The notes: generated by a model from the sequence alone, not told the origin. A stretch of DNA of 64,000 nucleotides from Pseudomonas denitrificans (nom. rej.) (GCF_008807415.1 NZ_CP043626.1:5618501-5682500), one strand, 5' to 3'. Positions 1 to 8,319 are shown, counted from the stretch's first letter. Numbers and translations are program-made.

Positions 1-216
1 GCGTGCCAGTGAGCGCGTCAGGTTCTGGTGGGGCATGCCCAGCTGGTTCGCCAGGTCGTTCTTGGTGGCGAACCCATCTTCGCGAAGATTATCGAGAATG
101 AGGCGATCAACGAAGGTGATGCCGACGCTGTTGATGATCGGCTCAAGATACTTCTGCCAGAGTGCATGGTTGGTTCTCAGTAACTCGGTGAGTTGAGTGA
201 GTTCTCTTTCCTTCAT
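1..216 (-). CDS. MarR-like winged-helix regulator, 3' end outside the window
   Basis: Only the first 72 codons lie in the window, reading from ATG at 214-216 toward base 1 with no stop. The visible part has an N-terminal helix (MKERELTQLTELL) and then a helix-turn-helix-like stretch at about residues 45-72 (FATKNDLANQLGMPHQNLTRSLAR shortened: the recognition helix begins near MPHQNL). This resembles the DNA-binding start of MarR-type winged-helix regulators. It lies 34 bases downstream of the marC-family gene on the same strand, so it probably ends a three-gene operon and may control it. The ribosome site is weak (AGAGAA). Family assignment is tentative because the dimerisation part is missing. 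Confidence 0.6.
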   Translation of the reverse strand, partial: MKERELTQLTELLRTNHALWQKYLEPIINSVGITFVDRLILDNLREDGFATKNDLANQLGMPHQNLTRSLAR

Positions 217-250
217 GCAGGTTCTCTTGATGCAGACTCTCTTGGCGCCG

Positions 251-835
251 CTATTTGCCGATCATGGTTTGCACGCCGGTGATGAAGAGCGTTGCGCCGA
301 TGCAGGCCAGGACCAGGTAGGAAATCTGCTTGATCGCGCTCATGGCTTGTTCGCCCAGCCACTTCGATACCGGGACGCTGAAGTGGAACAAGCTACCCAG
401 CACCGCTGTGACGGTCAAGGCAGCCAGGCTGACCGAGATAGGGCTGGCGGTCTCGCCGGTAAGCCTGATGACCACCGAGATGGCGGCCGGCCCGGCGATG
501 ACGGGAATGCACAGCGGCACGACGGCGATATTGCTGCTCGGGCGCCGTGCGCTGTCCGATGGATCGTTGAGCCCCTGCAGGCAGGAGATCAGTAGCGATA
601 GCCCGCCCGCAACCTGCAGTGAGGCGAGGGTGATCCCGAGCAGACGAAACAGCTCCATACCGAACCAGATGCAGATCAGCAGTGTAATGGCGACTGCCAG
701 CGTGGTTTTCTTTCCCGTACGGCTTATATCGTCAGCGGGCATGCCCTGCGTGTAGGACGTGAAGATGGAAAACATCGTCAACGGATTGATGATGATGGCA
801 ATGCCACTCAGGCTCACCAGGTAGTTACGAAACAT
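251..835 (-). CDS. MarC-family integral membrane protein
   Basis: The 194-residue hydrophobic protein has about six membrane segments and the usual length of the MarC/UPF0056 family. Family-type features are the N-terminal hydrophobic stretch ending in NPLTMF (near residue 20) and the central segment with CIPVIAGPAAIS, close to the P-x-x-AGPG signature of the family. The family is in the inner membrane. Its transport role is unproven, and the old link to multiple antibiotic resistance was withdrawn. It sits 37 bases after the amidohydrolase gene and 34 bases before a MarR-like regulator, so the three are probably co-transcribed. Substrate unknown. Confidence 0.85.
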   Translation of the reverse strand: MFRNYLVSLSGIAIIINPLTMFSIFTSYTQGMPADDISRTGKKTTLAVAITLLICIWFGMELFRLLGITLASLQVAGGLSLLISCLQGLNDPSDSARRPSSNIAVVPLCIPVIAGPAAISVVIRLTGETASPISVSLAALTVTAVLGSLFHFSVPVSKWLGEQAMSAIKQISYLVLACIGATLFITGVQTMIGK

Positions 836-872
836 GGCGGGGGCTCGCTATCGAGGCGGATTGAGCTGCCGG

Positions 873-2111
873 TCAGTGCAACTGGTTCTTCAGGATTTCG
901 CCGTTCTTGATGACCATCTGCACATGAGTGCCTGCGGCATCGAAGACGGAGAGATCCTGCAGCGGGTCCTGGTCCAGTACGATCAGGTCCGCCAGGGCGC
1001 CCGGTGCGACCACGCCGAGCTGGTCCTGCAGATTGAGCAGTTCGGCGTTCACCCGCGTCGCCGATTGCAGGACGTCGAAGGGGGTATCGACCTGGCTCCG
1101 GAGTTTGAATTCATCGGTCTGGCAGTTGTGGAACTCGCCCAGCAGGTCGGTGCCCAGGCCGATCTTCACGCCGTAGCGACGAGCCACGCGCACGGACTCC
1201 AGCGCCTGGCTCTGCACGTCTTTCAGCTTGATCAGCACCGAGTCGGGGATGCCCGCCGCCGGGTTGCCAGCGTTCAGGATGAAAGCGTTGTAGATCGACA
1301 GCGTCGGCACCAGAAACGCGTCGTGCTCGTGCATGACCTGGGCAGCCTCGGCATTGAGCAGATTGCCGTGTTCGATGGAGCGGACCCCGCAGCGCACGCA
1401 GCGGATGATGGCGGCCGGTGAGTAGGCATGGGCCATGACGTAGCTGTTGTAGCGCTCGGCCTCGTCGACGATCACCGATAGTTCGGCTTCGGAATACTGC
1501 AGGTTCTCGATCCGATCATTCGGTGAGGCGATGCCGCCGCCAGCCATGACCTTGATCTGCGAGGCGCCCATGCGGAACTGCTCGCGCACGGCCTTGCGCA
1601 CGGCACTGAGGCCGTCGGCGATGACCGAGATGGTGGAACCAGTACGCAGACTGCAGGCACAGGTGATCATCGGGCTGGACGGATGGCGGAAGTCGCCGTG
1701 CCCGCCGGTCTGGCTCAGGGCCCGACAACTCATGAACAGTCGCGGCCCGCGAATCACCTGGTCTTCGATGGCGCGCTTGATGCCCGCGTCAGCGCCCCCG
1801 GCGTCGCGCACGGAGGTGAAGCCGCGATCGAGCATGCTGGCGAGGAAGCTGAAACTGCGTGCATAGATGTAGCCAGGTAATTCGGTCTCCTGGTTCAGGT
1901 CCACCTGGCTGGCGGTGATATGGACATGGGCGTCGATCAGTCCGGGCATCAGGAACTTGCCCTTCAGGTCGATGGTGAGGGTGTCCTGAGGGGCGGGTTG
2001 GTGGGCTTCATGGAGGGAAAGGATCTTTGACCCGCCGACGAGAATGTCGCTTTTGCGCAGGCTTGGGTGCTTGCCGTCGAATACCTGGGCGTTCTTCAGA
2101 AGAATGTTCAT
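873..2111 (-). CDS. metal-dependent amidohydrolase (prolidase/imidazolonepropionase-like)
   Basis: The 412-residue protein belongs to the amidohydrolase superfamily with a binuclear metal centre. Visible ligands are the HxH motif at residues 62 and 64 (DAHVHI), a candidate carboxylated lysine in QIKVMAGGG, histidines in VMAHAYS and SIEHGNLL, and the catalytic aspartate in GLGTDLLG. The C-terminal piece (GALADLIVLDQDPL) completes the small beta domain. Relatives hydrolyse N-acyl or dipeptide-type amides such as Xaa-Pro or Xaa-Arg, but the substrate cannot be read here. There is no signal peptide, so it is cytoplasmic. It is first gene of a minus-strand operon with the MarC-like protein and regulator, which suggests that its substrate or product is moved or sensed by them. 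Confidence 0.85.
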   Translation of the reverse strand: MNILLKNAQVFDGKHPSLRKSDILVGGSKILSLHEAHQPAPQDTLTIDLKGKFLMPGLIDAHVHITASQVDLNQETELPGYIYARSFSFLASMLDRGFTSVRDAGGADAGIKRAIEDQVIRGPRLFMSCRALSQTGGHGDFRHPSSPMITCACSLRTGSTISVIADGLSAVRKAVREQFRMGASQIKVMAGGGIASPNDRIENLQYSEAELSVIVDEAERYNSYVMAHAYSPAAIIRCVRCGVRSIEHGNLLNAEAAQVMHEHDAFLVPTLSIYNAFILNAGNPAAGIPDSVLIKLKDVQSQALESVRVARRYGVKIGLGTDLLGEFHNCQTDEFKLRSQVDTPFDVLQSATRVNAELLNLQDQLGVVAPGALADLIVLDQDPLQDLSVFDAAGTHVQMVIKNGEILKNQLH

Positions 2112-2331
2112 GACTACCTCTTCGTGAGTTCTCCAGTACTACGGCTTGAAAACCTACGCTCGAGGAAAATTGAAAGCAATGCGTTCTAAATAGCCATGAG
2201 AATGATCTCAAGGTGCCGGGCTTGCCGGCTAACTCATTGATCCGAGAGAGGCTATGGAAGCTGCCGAGGTCTGCCGGAACAGACGAGCGCCGCGCTTTGT
2301 GTGACGTCGCGCAACTTTTTTGGCGGACATG
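2112..2331. other. intergenic region upstream of the amidohydrolase operon
   Basis: About 220 bases between the amidohydrolase start and the terminator of the lipoprotein gene. It should hold the promoter of the minus-strand amidohydrolase operon. I see no clear -35/-10 pair, RNA gene or convincing small ORF. Confidence 0.4.
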
Positions 2332-2356
2332 AAAAAGCCCGCCTGAGCGGGCCTTT
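2332..2356 (-). terminator. intrinsic terminator of the lytic transglycosylase-like gene
   Basis: GC stem GCCCGC/GCGGGC with a CTGA loop, extended by AA/TT pairs. On the minus strand it is followed by a T run, 40 bases after the stop of the gene at 2396. Confidence 0.8.
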
Positions 2357-2395
2357 CGCGTCTGCGTCGCGTTGGGGTAACCGAGGGGCGAGCGA

Positions 2396-2989
2396 CTAGA
2401 ACCAGCCTCCGCCCGACAGTTCCTGCTCGCAGCTCTTGTACTGGGCGCCGTACAGGTAGGCGCGCGCCTGGACCTTCTGCGACACCGTCTTCAGCCACGG
2501 CTTGGCGTCGTAGCTGCGCTGGCGATAACCGCCCCAGCCCTCGTGATAGTTCAGGTACTGGCCGTAGGCGTCCCACTTGGAGACGCGATTCACGCTGTAG
2601 GTCTTGTTCATGTACCAGCCCATGAAATCCAGCGCGTCGGCGAAATCGTCGCGGTCGGCGCCCCAGCCGCCGGCTTCCTTCTTGTAGTCCGCCCACGTCT
2701 CGTCCTTGGCCTGGGCGTAGCCATAGGCGGAACTGACCCGGCCCCAGGGGATGAAACCGAGGAAGTAGTAACGCGGAGGCAGGGCGTCGTGCCGGAAGGA
2801 AGACTCCTGGTACATCATCGCCATGGGCACCTGGACGGTCCCGCCCCAACGCTTCTGCACCTGCAGCGCCGCTTCGTGCCATTTCGGCTTTTCGCGGAAG
2901 ATCTCGCAGAGGTTCTCGGGGTTCGCCGGCGGTTTGGTGGCGCACCCGGCAAGGGCCAGGAGCAGGGCGGGCAGCAGAAGCCGGAGCAT
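2396..2989 (-). CDS. lipoprotein with lytic-transglycosylase (SLT-like) fold
   Basis: The 197-residue product starts with a lipoprotein signal peptide and lipobox (LALAGC, Cys about residue 17), so it is exported and lipidated. The start at 2989 is chosen because it places the signal peptide at the N-terminus; a longer in-frame reading begins 41 codons earlier but would bury it. The mature part contains a Glu after a hydrophobic patch (MMYQESSFRHDA), as in the catalytic E-S pair of SLT lytic transglycosylases, then SAYGYAQA and later YLNYHEGWGGY, all typical of goose-lysozyme-like folds. It probably cleaves or binds peptidoglycan at the envelope. It is a single gene with its own terminator. 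Confidence 0.8.
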   Translation of the reverse strand: MLRLLLPALLLALAGCATKPPANPENLCEIFREKPKWHEAALQVQKRWGGTVQVPMAMMYQESSFRHDALPPRYYFLGFIPWGRVSSAYGYAQAKDETWADYKKEAGGWGADRDDFADALDFMGWYMNKTYSVNRVSKWDAYGQYLNYHEGWGGYRQRSYDAKPWLKTVSQKVQARAYLYGAQYKSCEQELSGGGWF

Positions 2990-3122
2990 GGGCGATTTGT
3001 CCTTTTCGCGCGCGATGGCGCAAGGCTTATACAGCCTCTGGTGGCGAAGAGGAATCGTCGGGCGTCGAGGGTCTTCCCGGCCTGAAAGCCTGGCCTGCGC
3101 GGCGCCGGCCACCAGAAACAGG

Positions 3123-3146
3123 AAAGCCCGCTCAGGGCGGGCTTTT
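3123..3146 (-). terminator. intrinsic terminator downstream of tRNA-Arg
   Basis: Hairpin with arms AAAGCCCGC and GCGGGCTTT around a short loop, located 47 bases after the 3' end of the minus-strand tRNA and upstream of the lipoprotein gene. The AT ends allow function on both strands. Confidence 0.7.
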
Positions 3147-3192
3147 CAGGCGGTTTCGCAGACTGCCTGAAGCAGTTCGAAACAAAGGGATA

Positions 3193-3269
3193 TGGCGCAC
3201 CAGGCGGGATTCGAACCCACGACCCCTGCCTTCGGAGGGCAGTACTCTATCCAGCTGAGCTACTGGTGC
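3193..3269 (-). tRNA. tRNA-Arg (anticodon CCG)
   Basis: A 77-base cloverleaf is readable on the minus strand. It has acceptor arms GCACCAG and CTGGTGC, D-stem GCTC with AGCTGG loop, an anticodon stem CTGCC/GGCAG enclosing CTCCGAA (anticodon CCG, decoding CGG), T-arm with GGGTTCGAATCCC, discriminator G and an encoded CCA. It decodes arginine. It is a stand-alone tRNA between the lipoprotein gene and the gabD leader; no integrase or attachment duplicate is visible nearby. Confidence 0.97.
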
Positions 3270-3467
3270 GTATGCCGCGGCTGGCGCGGCAGGCGGCAAT
3301 CATACGCATCTCCCGTGCAGGCGTCCAATGCGGGTACGCTCGTTCATGATATCGAACGAAAACAGCCGCTTGTCGGTAGAAAACCTCCGAAAACCCTCGG
3401 CAAGCGGATACCTTCGTTGGTTTTGTCGAACGAGCTATTGCCCTTTGCAGTCGGGGGCCCTAGGATT

Positions 3468-3485
3468 CGTTTGAGATTTCAAACG
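3468..3485. promoter_or_regulatory. perfect inverted repeat upstream of the small ORF, possible operator
   Basis: Seven-base arms CGTTTGA and TCAAACG separated by GATT. It is AT-richer than the surroundings and lies just upstream of a good Shine-Dalgarno sequence at 3504-3508. Operator or RNA hairpin cannot be told apart from sequence alone. Confidence 0.35.
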
Positions 3486-3517
3486 CCTCCCCATCACAAC
3501 AACAGGAGACCGGAGCA

Positions 3518-3706
3518 TTGGCATCACACCAGCCGGCCATCAGCCTGCGGGATGACAGTCTTCCGTTGCACCCACCGCATGTCCCTTGTGACAGGTCTCC
3601 GTGCGGCTTCCGTCGATCAGCGTACCGGAAGGTTGTAGGGCAGTCGTACTCCTGGGCCGAGCCCGGGAATCTGTGCGTGAACGAGTTCAACCAGACCGGG
3701 CAATGA
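3518..3706 (+). CDS. possible small ORF in the gabD leader (62 aa, unknown)
   Basis: TTG-initiated frame of 62 residues with AGGAGA at 3504-3509, nine bases before the start. The product is basic and proline/serine-rich, has three Cys, no signal peptide and no membrane segment, and resembles nothing I recognise. Its base pattern is not strongly coding (little GC preference at third positions compared with gabD). It may be a leader peptide, a gene remnant or chance. Treated as doubtful. Confidence 0.2.
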   Translation: MASHQPAISLRDDSLPLHPPHVPCDRSPCGFRRSAYRKVVGQSYSWAEPGNLCVNEFNQTGQ

Positions 3707-3926
3707 CCCCGGCCTGCGTTTTTCCGTGTCCGCATGCCGAGCGAACTAAGAGCCGTTCGCCTGGCGTCGCCTCCAAGCTGAGGCGCCATTCGCCTCCAGC
3801 GTCGATACTGATCGGCCGGGGTGAATGAACGGCAGAGACTGCGGTCTCTCCCATCCAGACAACAAGGCAGGCGGGGACTCGAGGTAGACCCGCCGTCCAC
3901 AGGCTTTCCTCGAAAGGAGACAGGTC

Positions 3927-5378
3927 ATGCAACTCAATGATGCCAAGCTGTTCCGCCAACAGGCTTACATTGACGGTTCCTGGGTCGACGCCGACAACGG
4001 CAAGACCATCAACGTGAACAACCCGGCTACCAATGAGATCATCGGCACCGTGCCGAAGATGGGCGCCGACGAAACCCGTCGTGCCATCGAAGCTGCCGAC
4101 AAGGCCCTGCCGGCCTGGCGTGCGCTGACCGCGAAAGAGCGCGCCAACAAGCTGCGCAAGTGGTTCGACCTGATGATCGCCAACCAGGACGACCTGGCCC
4201 GCCTGATGACCATCGAGCAGGGCAAGCCGCTGGCCGAAGCCAAGGGCGAGATCGCCTACGCCGCCTCCTTCCTCGAGTGGTTCGGCGAAGAAGCCAAGCG
4301 CATCTACGGCGACACCATTCCGGGCCACCAGCCCGACAAGCGCATCATCGTGATCAAGCAGCCGATCGGCGTCACCGCGGCCATCACCCCGTGGAACTTC
4401 CCGTCGGCGATGATCACCCGTAAAGCCGGCCCGGCTCTGGCCGCTGGCTGCACCATGGTGCTCAAGCCTGCTTCGCAGACCCCGTACTCCGCCCTGGCCC
4501 TGGCCGAGCTGGCCGAGCGCGCCGGCATTCCGAAGGGCGTGTTCAGCGTCGTTACCGGCAGCGCCGGCGAAGTCGGCGGTGAGCTGACCAGCAACCCGAT
4601 CGTGCGCAAGCTGACCTTCACCGGCTCCACCGAGATCGGTCGCCAGCTGATGGCCGAATGCGCCAAGGACATCAAGAAAGTGTCCCTGGAACTGGGCGGC
4701 AACGCTCCGTTCATCGTGTTCGACGATGCCGACCTGGACGCCGCCGTCGAAGGCGCGCTGATCTCCAAGTACCGCAACAACGGCCAGACCTGCGTCTGCG
4801 CCAACCGCCTGTACGTACAGGACGGCGTGTACGATGCCTTCGTCGAGAAGCTGAAGGTCGCCGTGGCCAAGCTGAACATCGGCAACGGCCTGGAGCAGGG
4901 CATCACCACCGGCCCGCTGATCGATTCCAAGGCTGTCGCCAAGGTCGAAGAGCACATCGCCGACGCCGTTTCCAAGGGCGCCAAGGTCCTCACCGGCGGC
5001 AAGCCGCACGCCCTGGGTGGCACCTTCTTCGAGCCGACCATTCTGGTCGACGTACCCAAGTCCGCCCTGGTGTCCAAGGACGAGACCTTCGGCCCGCTGG
5101 CGCCGGTGTTCCGCTTCAAGGACGAGGCCGAAGTCATCGCCATGTCCAACGACACCGAGTTCGGCCTGGCTTCCTACTTCTACGCCCGCGACCTGGCCCG
5201 CGTGTTCCGCGTCGCCGAGCAGCTGGAATACGGCATGGTGGGTATCAACACCGGCCTGATCTCCAACGAAGTGGCGCCGTTCGGTGGCATCAAGGCCTCC
5301 GGCCTCGGCCGCGAAGGTTCGAAGTACGGCATCGAGGACTACCTCGAAGTCAAATACCTCTGCCTCGGCGGTATCTGA
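3927..5378 (+). CDS. gabD: NADP-dependent succinate-semialdehyde dehydrogenase
   Basis: The 483-residue aldehyde dehydrogenase matches the GabD length. It oxidises succinate semialdehyde to succinate, the last step of GABA breakdown. Visible are the oxyanion Asn region TPWNFP, the NADP-site FTGSTEIG, the general base Glu255 in LELGG and the catalytic Cys289 in NNGQTCVCANR; the second Cys two residues on is typical of the GabD branch. The start has a good ribosome site (AAAGGAGA). It is followed by gabT 201 bases downstream on the same strand, as in other pseudomonads, so the two convert GABA to succinate for the TCA cycle. Cytoplasmic. Confidence 0.96.
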   Translation: MQLNDAKLFRQQAYIDGSWVDADNGKTINVNNPATNEIIGTVPKMGADETRRAIEAADKALPAWRALTAKERANKLRKWFDLMIANQDDLARLMTIEQGKPLAEAKGEIAYAASFLEWFGEEAKRIYGDTIPGHQPDKRIIVIKQPIGVTAAITPWNFPSAMITRKAGPALAAGCTMVLKPASQTPYSALALAELAERAGIPKGVFSVVTGSAGEVGGELTSNPIVRKLTFTGSTEIGRQLMAECAKDIKKVSLELGGNAPFIVFDDADLDAAVEGALISKYRNNGQTCVCANRLYVQDGVYDAFVEKLKVAVAKLNIGNGLEQGITTGPLIDSKAVAKVEEHIADAVSKGAKVLTGGKPHALGGTFFEPTILVDVPKSALVSKDETFGPLAPVFRFKDEAEVIAMSNDTEFGLASYFYARDLARVFRVAEQLEYGMVGINTGLISNEVAPFGGIKASGLGREGSKYGIEDYLEVKYLCLGGI

Positions 5379-5579
5379 TCCGTTTTTTCCGTGGGCGCGG
5401 GGTGGCAGGCAAGAGCTGACAGCCACCTTCGCGTCGGCGTTTTCCGGTGGTAGCACCGGACAACCCGTCCGGCGGGCCGCAAGTGCCACGACAGTCGATC
5501 ATCGTATGCTGTCGTGTGTGGCTTCTCCCCGCTTTCATCCTTTGATCCGGTCGCCCGATGAGCGGCCACTGAGGAAGCT

Positions 5580-6860
5580 ATGAGCAAAACCAACGAATCC
5601 CTGCTGCAACGTCGTCAGGCCGCCGTACCGCGCGGTGTAGGCCAGATCCACCCGGTCGTCGCCGAGCGCGCCGAGAACTCCACCGTGTGGGACGTCGAAG
5701 GTCGTGAGTACATCGACTTCGCCGGCGGCATTGCCGTTCTGAACACCGGTCACCTGCACCCGAAAGTGGTTGCCGCCGTTCAGGAGCAACTGACCAAGCT
5801 GACCCACACCTGCTTCCAGGTGCTGGCGTACGAGCCCTACATCGAGCTGGCCGAAGAGATCGCCAAGCGCGTTCCGGGCAACTTCCCGAAGAAGACCCTG
5901 CTGGTCACCTCCGGCTCCGAAGCCGTTGAAAACGCCGTCAAGATCGCCCGTGCCGCCACCGGCCGCGCTGGCGTGATCGCCTTCACCGGCGCCTACCACG
6001 GCCGTACCATGATGACCCTGGGCCTGACCGGCAAGGTCGTTCCGTACTCCGCTGGCATGGGCCTGATGCCGGGCGGCATCTTCCGCGCCCTGGCTCCGTG
6101 CGAACTGCACGGCGTGAGCGAAGACGAGTCGATCGCCAGCATCGAGCGCATCTTCAAGAACGACGCCCAGCCGCGTGACATTGCTGCCATCATCATCGAG
6201 CCGGTTCAGGGCGAAGGTGGCTTCTACGTCAACTCCAAGGCCTTCATGCAGCGCCTGCGCGCCCTGTGCGACGAGCACGGCATCCTGCTGATCGCTGACG
6301 AAGTACAGACTGGCGCTGGCCGTACCGGCACCTTCTTCGCCACCGAGCAACTGGGCATCGTTCCGGACCTGACCACCTTCGCCAAGTCCGTTGGCGGTGG
6401 TTTCCCGATCTCCGGTGTTTCCGGCAAAGCCGAAATCATGGACGCCATCGCTCCCGGCGGCCTGGGCGGCACCTACGCCGGTAGCCCGATCGCTTGCGCC
6501 GCGGCCCTGGCCGTGCTGAAAGTGTTCGACGAAGAGAAGCTGCTGGAGCGTTCGCAAGCCGTTGGCGAGAGCCTGAAGGCTGGTCTGCGCGACATCCAGG
6601 CCAAGCACAAGGTCATCGGCGACGTTCGCGGCCTGGGTTCGATGATCGCCATCGAGCTGTTCGAAGGCGGTGATCACAACAAGCCGGCCGCTGAACTGGT
6701 CAGCAAGATCGTGGTTCGTGCCCGTGAGAAAGGTCTGATCCTGCTCTCCTGCGGTACCTACTACAACGTGATCCGCTTCCTGATGCCCGTCACCATCCCT
6801 GACGCGCAGCTGGAAAAAGGCCTGGCCATCCTGGCCGAGTGCTTCGACGAACTGGCCTGA
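5580..6860 (+). CDS. gabT: 4-aminobutyrate aminotransferase
   Basis: The 426-residue class-III aminotransferase moves the amino group of GABA to 2-oxoglutarate, giving succinate semialdehyde for GabD. The PLP lysine is Lys269 in TFAKSVGGG, the position expected for GabT. Also visible are SGSEAVENAVKIAR for phosphate binding and the IADEVQTGAGRTG motif with the PLP-ring Asp. The start is ATG after GAGGAAGCT. It lies 201 bases after gabD; no terminator is evident between them, so co-transcription is likely, though a second promoter in the gap is possible. A strong terminator follows. Confidence 0.96.
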   Translation: MSKTNESLLQRRQAAVPRGVGQIHPVVAERAENSTVWDVEGREYIDFAGGIAVLNTGHLHPKVVAAVQEQLTKLTHTCFQVLAYEPYIELAEEIAKRVPGNFPKKTLLVTSGSEAVENAVKIARAATGRAGVIAFTGAYHGRTMMTLGLTGKVVPYSAGMGLMPGGIFRALAPCELHGVSEDESIASIERIFKNDAQPRDIAAIIIEPVQGEGGFYVNSKAFMQRLRALCDEHGILLIADEVQTGAGRTGTFFATEQLGIVPDLTTFAKSVGGGFPISGVSGKAEIMDAIAPGGLGGTYAGSPIACAAALAVLKVFDEEKLLERSQAVGESLKAGLRDIQAKHKVIGDVRGLGSMIAIELFEGGDHNKPAAELVSKIVVRAREKGLILLSCGTYYNVIRFLMPVTIPDAQLEKGLAILAECFDELA

Positions 6861-6886
6861 GCCTTCCCGCTCTAACGGTTCAAAAG

Positions 6887-6912
6887 AAGGCCCGCGCAAG
6901 CGGGCCTTTTTT
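6887..6912 (+). terminator. intrinsic terminator of gabT
   Basis: Stem AAGGCCCGC/GCGGGCCTT with a GCAA tetraloop followed by a T run, 27 bases after the gabT stop codon. Confidence 0.92.
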
Positions 6913-7118
6913 ATGGGCGCTCTTTCTGTGTTTGTTTGTGTGAATTGTCCGCCGAAGTTGATGGCGCGCATGGGAAAGCTCGTGGGCTTTGGACTACGCT
7001 GCGCAGTATCCGAAGGCCGTTGGCCGGCGGCATCCGAAGGACCGGGCACGCGGCAGGGAAGGCTCAGGATCGGTTGTTTCCGCCCGCGACGGCATCTGTC
7101 CCGAACGAGGTGCGATCC

Positions 7119-8315
7119 ATGAGCGTTTCTCCCGGCGTGCTGGTCGCTGCCAGCGACCCCTGGAGCCGCGAGCTGCTCGGCCAGCTGGTGCTGAGCGTGC
7201 GCTGCGACGCGACCGTCGAGTTCTGCGAGGACGGTGATACGGCCATCGAGGCCTGTCGCCGGCATCCCTTCGCCCTGATCCTGGCCGAGCGCGAGCTGCC
7301 CGGCAGCGACGGCCTGGAACTGCTGCGCCACGTGCGCATGCGCCGCCGCGGGCCGGTTGCCCAGCCCTTCATCCTGATCAGCTCCAAGGCCGATGCCGCC
7401 AGCGTGCGCGCTGCCTTGCCGCTGGCGCCTACGGCCTATCTGGTCAAGCCCTTCAATGCCGAGAACCTGCGCGAACGCCTGCGTTCGCTGCTGCTGGCGC
7501 CGGGGGAAAACGTCGTCTGCGAGCTGCCGACCCTGGAGCAGAGCCTGTCGCTGGAGCGCTTTCTGCAGACCGAGCGCGACGCCACTGAAGGTGCGCCGCT
7601 GATGGGCGAGGTCGGTGCAGCGGTGAATCGCTGCATGGAGGCCAGCGACATCAACCTGGAGATGCTCGAACAGGAGTTCGGCCACGATCCACAGATCACC
7701 GCCTGCCTGATCTCCGCCGCCAACAGTGCCGCGCGGCACGTCGGCATGCCCTGCCAGACGCTGATGCAGGCGCTGTCGCGCCTGGGCGTGGCGCAGGCGC
7801 TGAACCTGATGCTGGCCGTGGCGCTGCAGCGCGCTGCGACGCTCGATGACCCGCTGCTCAAGGAGCGAGCCGAGCGCTTCTGGGAGCTTTCCCGGCATAC
7901 CGCCGACGCCGCCTTCGCATTGGCCGAGTCCCTCGGCGCCGATGCCGATCGCTGCTTTACCGCCGGGTTACTGCACTGCCTGGGCGATCTGGCACTGCTG
8001 CGCAGCCTGCAGGACTGGCACAGCGCGGGTGGTGAACTGGGCGAGGCGGACGTGGACAAGGCCCTGAAGGAGCATGGTGCGAGCTTCGGCTCTGCCTTGC
8101 GCACCCGCTGGCGCCTGCCCCTGGAGCTGCGCAACCTGATCGCCGCCGCCTACGCCATCGACAATGGCGTGTTCAGTCGCGAGGCGTTGATCGTCAATCT
8201 TGCCGCCAGTGCGGCGCGTCTGCCGGAAGAGGAGCTGCCCAGGCTCAAGGACCACAAGGCCGCGCGCATGCTGCAACTGACGTCGGCGCAGCTGGGCTAT
8301 CTGGGGCGGACCTGA
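7119..8315 (+). CDS. pseudo-receiver (D to E) plus HDOD domain protein
   Basis: The 398-residue protein has an N-terminal receiver-like domain (about 1-125) and a C-terminal HDOD domain (about 150-350, with ITACLISAANSAA and later LGDLALL). In the receiver, the residue at the phospho-acceptor position is Glu57 (LILAERELPG) instead of Asp, and the usual acidic pair is replaced by Ala11-Ser12; Ser88/89 and Lys110 (YLVKPF) remain. Classical Asp phosphorylation therefore looks lost, and Glu may mimic the active state. HDOD proteins act in c-di-GMP and stress signalling, mostly through protein contacts. The start at 7119 has GAGG nine bases upstream and begins the receiver cleanly. No partner kinase is adjacent. 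Confidence 0.85.
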   Translation: MSVSPGVLVAASDPWSRELLGQLVLSVRCDATVEFCEDGDTAIEACRRHPFALILAERELPGSDGLELLRHVRMRRRGPVAQPFILISSKADAASVRAALPLAPTAYLVKPFNAENLRERLRSLLLAPGENVVCELPTLEQSLSLERFLQTERDATEGAPLMGEVGAAVNRCMEASDINLEMLEQEFGHDPQITACLISAANSAARHVGMPCQTLMQALSRLGVAQALNLMLAVALQRAATLDDPLLKERAERFWELSRHTADAAFALAESLGADADRCFTAGLLHCLGDLALLRSLQDWHSAGGELGEADVDKALKEHGASFGSALRTRWRLPLELRNLIAAAYAIDNGVFSREALIVNLAASAARLPEEELPRLKDHKAARMLQLTSAQLGYLGRT

Positions 8316-8319
8316 GCGC

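Larger units (their letters stand above)
3270..3926. other. long gabD leader with palindromes and a doubtful small ORF
   Basis: This 657-base region before gabD has no recognisable gene. Three inverted repeats are exact: CGTTTGA/TCAAACG at 3468-3485, GAGGCG/CGCCTC at 3780-3796 and AGAGAC/GTCTCT at 3834-3849. A longer pair CCGCTTG/CAAGCGG surrounds 3369-3410. I found no convincing sigma-54 (-24/-12) site. A 62-codon TTG-initiated reading frame at 3518-3706 is described separately. The region probably holds the gabDT promoter and operators. Confidence 0.5.

Noticed and set aside
2229..3023. 264-residue minus-strand frame overlapping the lipoprotein gene
   Set aside because: It runs through the terminator, is Arg-rich and overlaps a well-supported lipoprotein in another frame.
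3193..3269. tRNA-Arg as an attachment site of an integrated element
   Set aside because: No integrase and no repeated tRNA 3' end were seen in the neighbouring sequence.
5535..7898. A 787-residue minus-strand frame opposite gabT and the HDOD gene
   Set aside because: Shadow frame running through a terminator and an intergenic gap; no start or family character.
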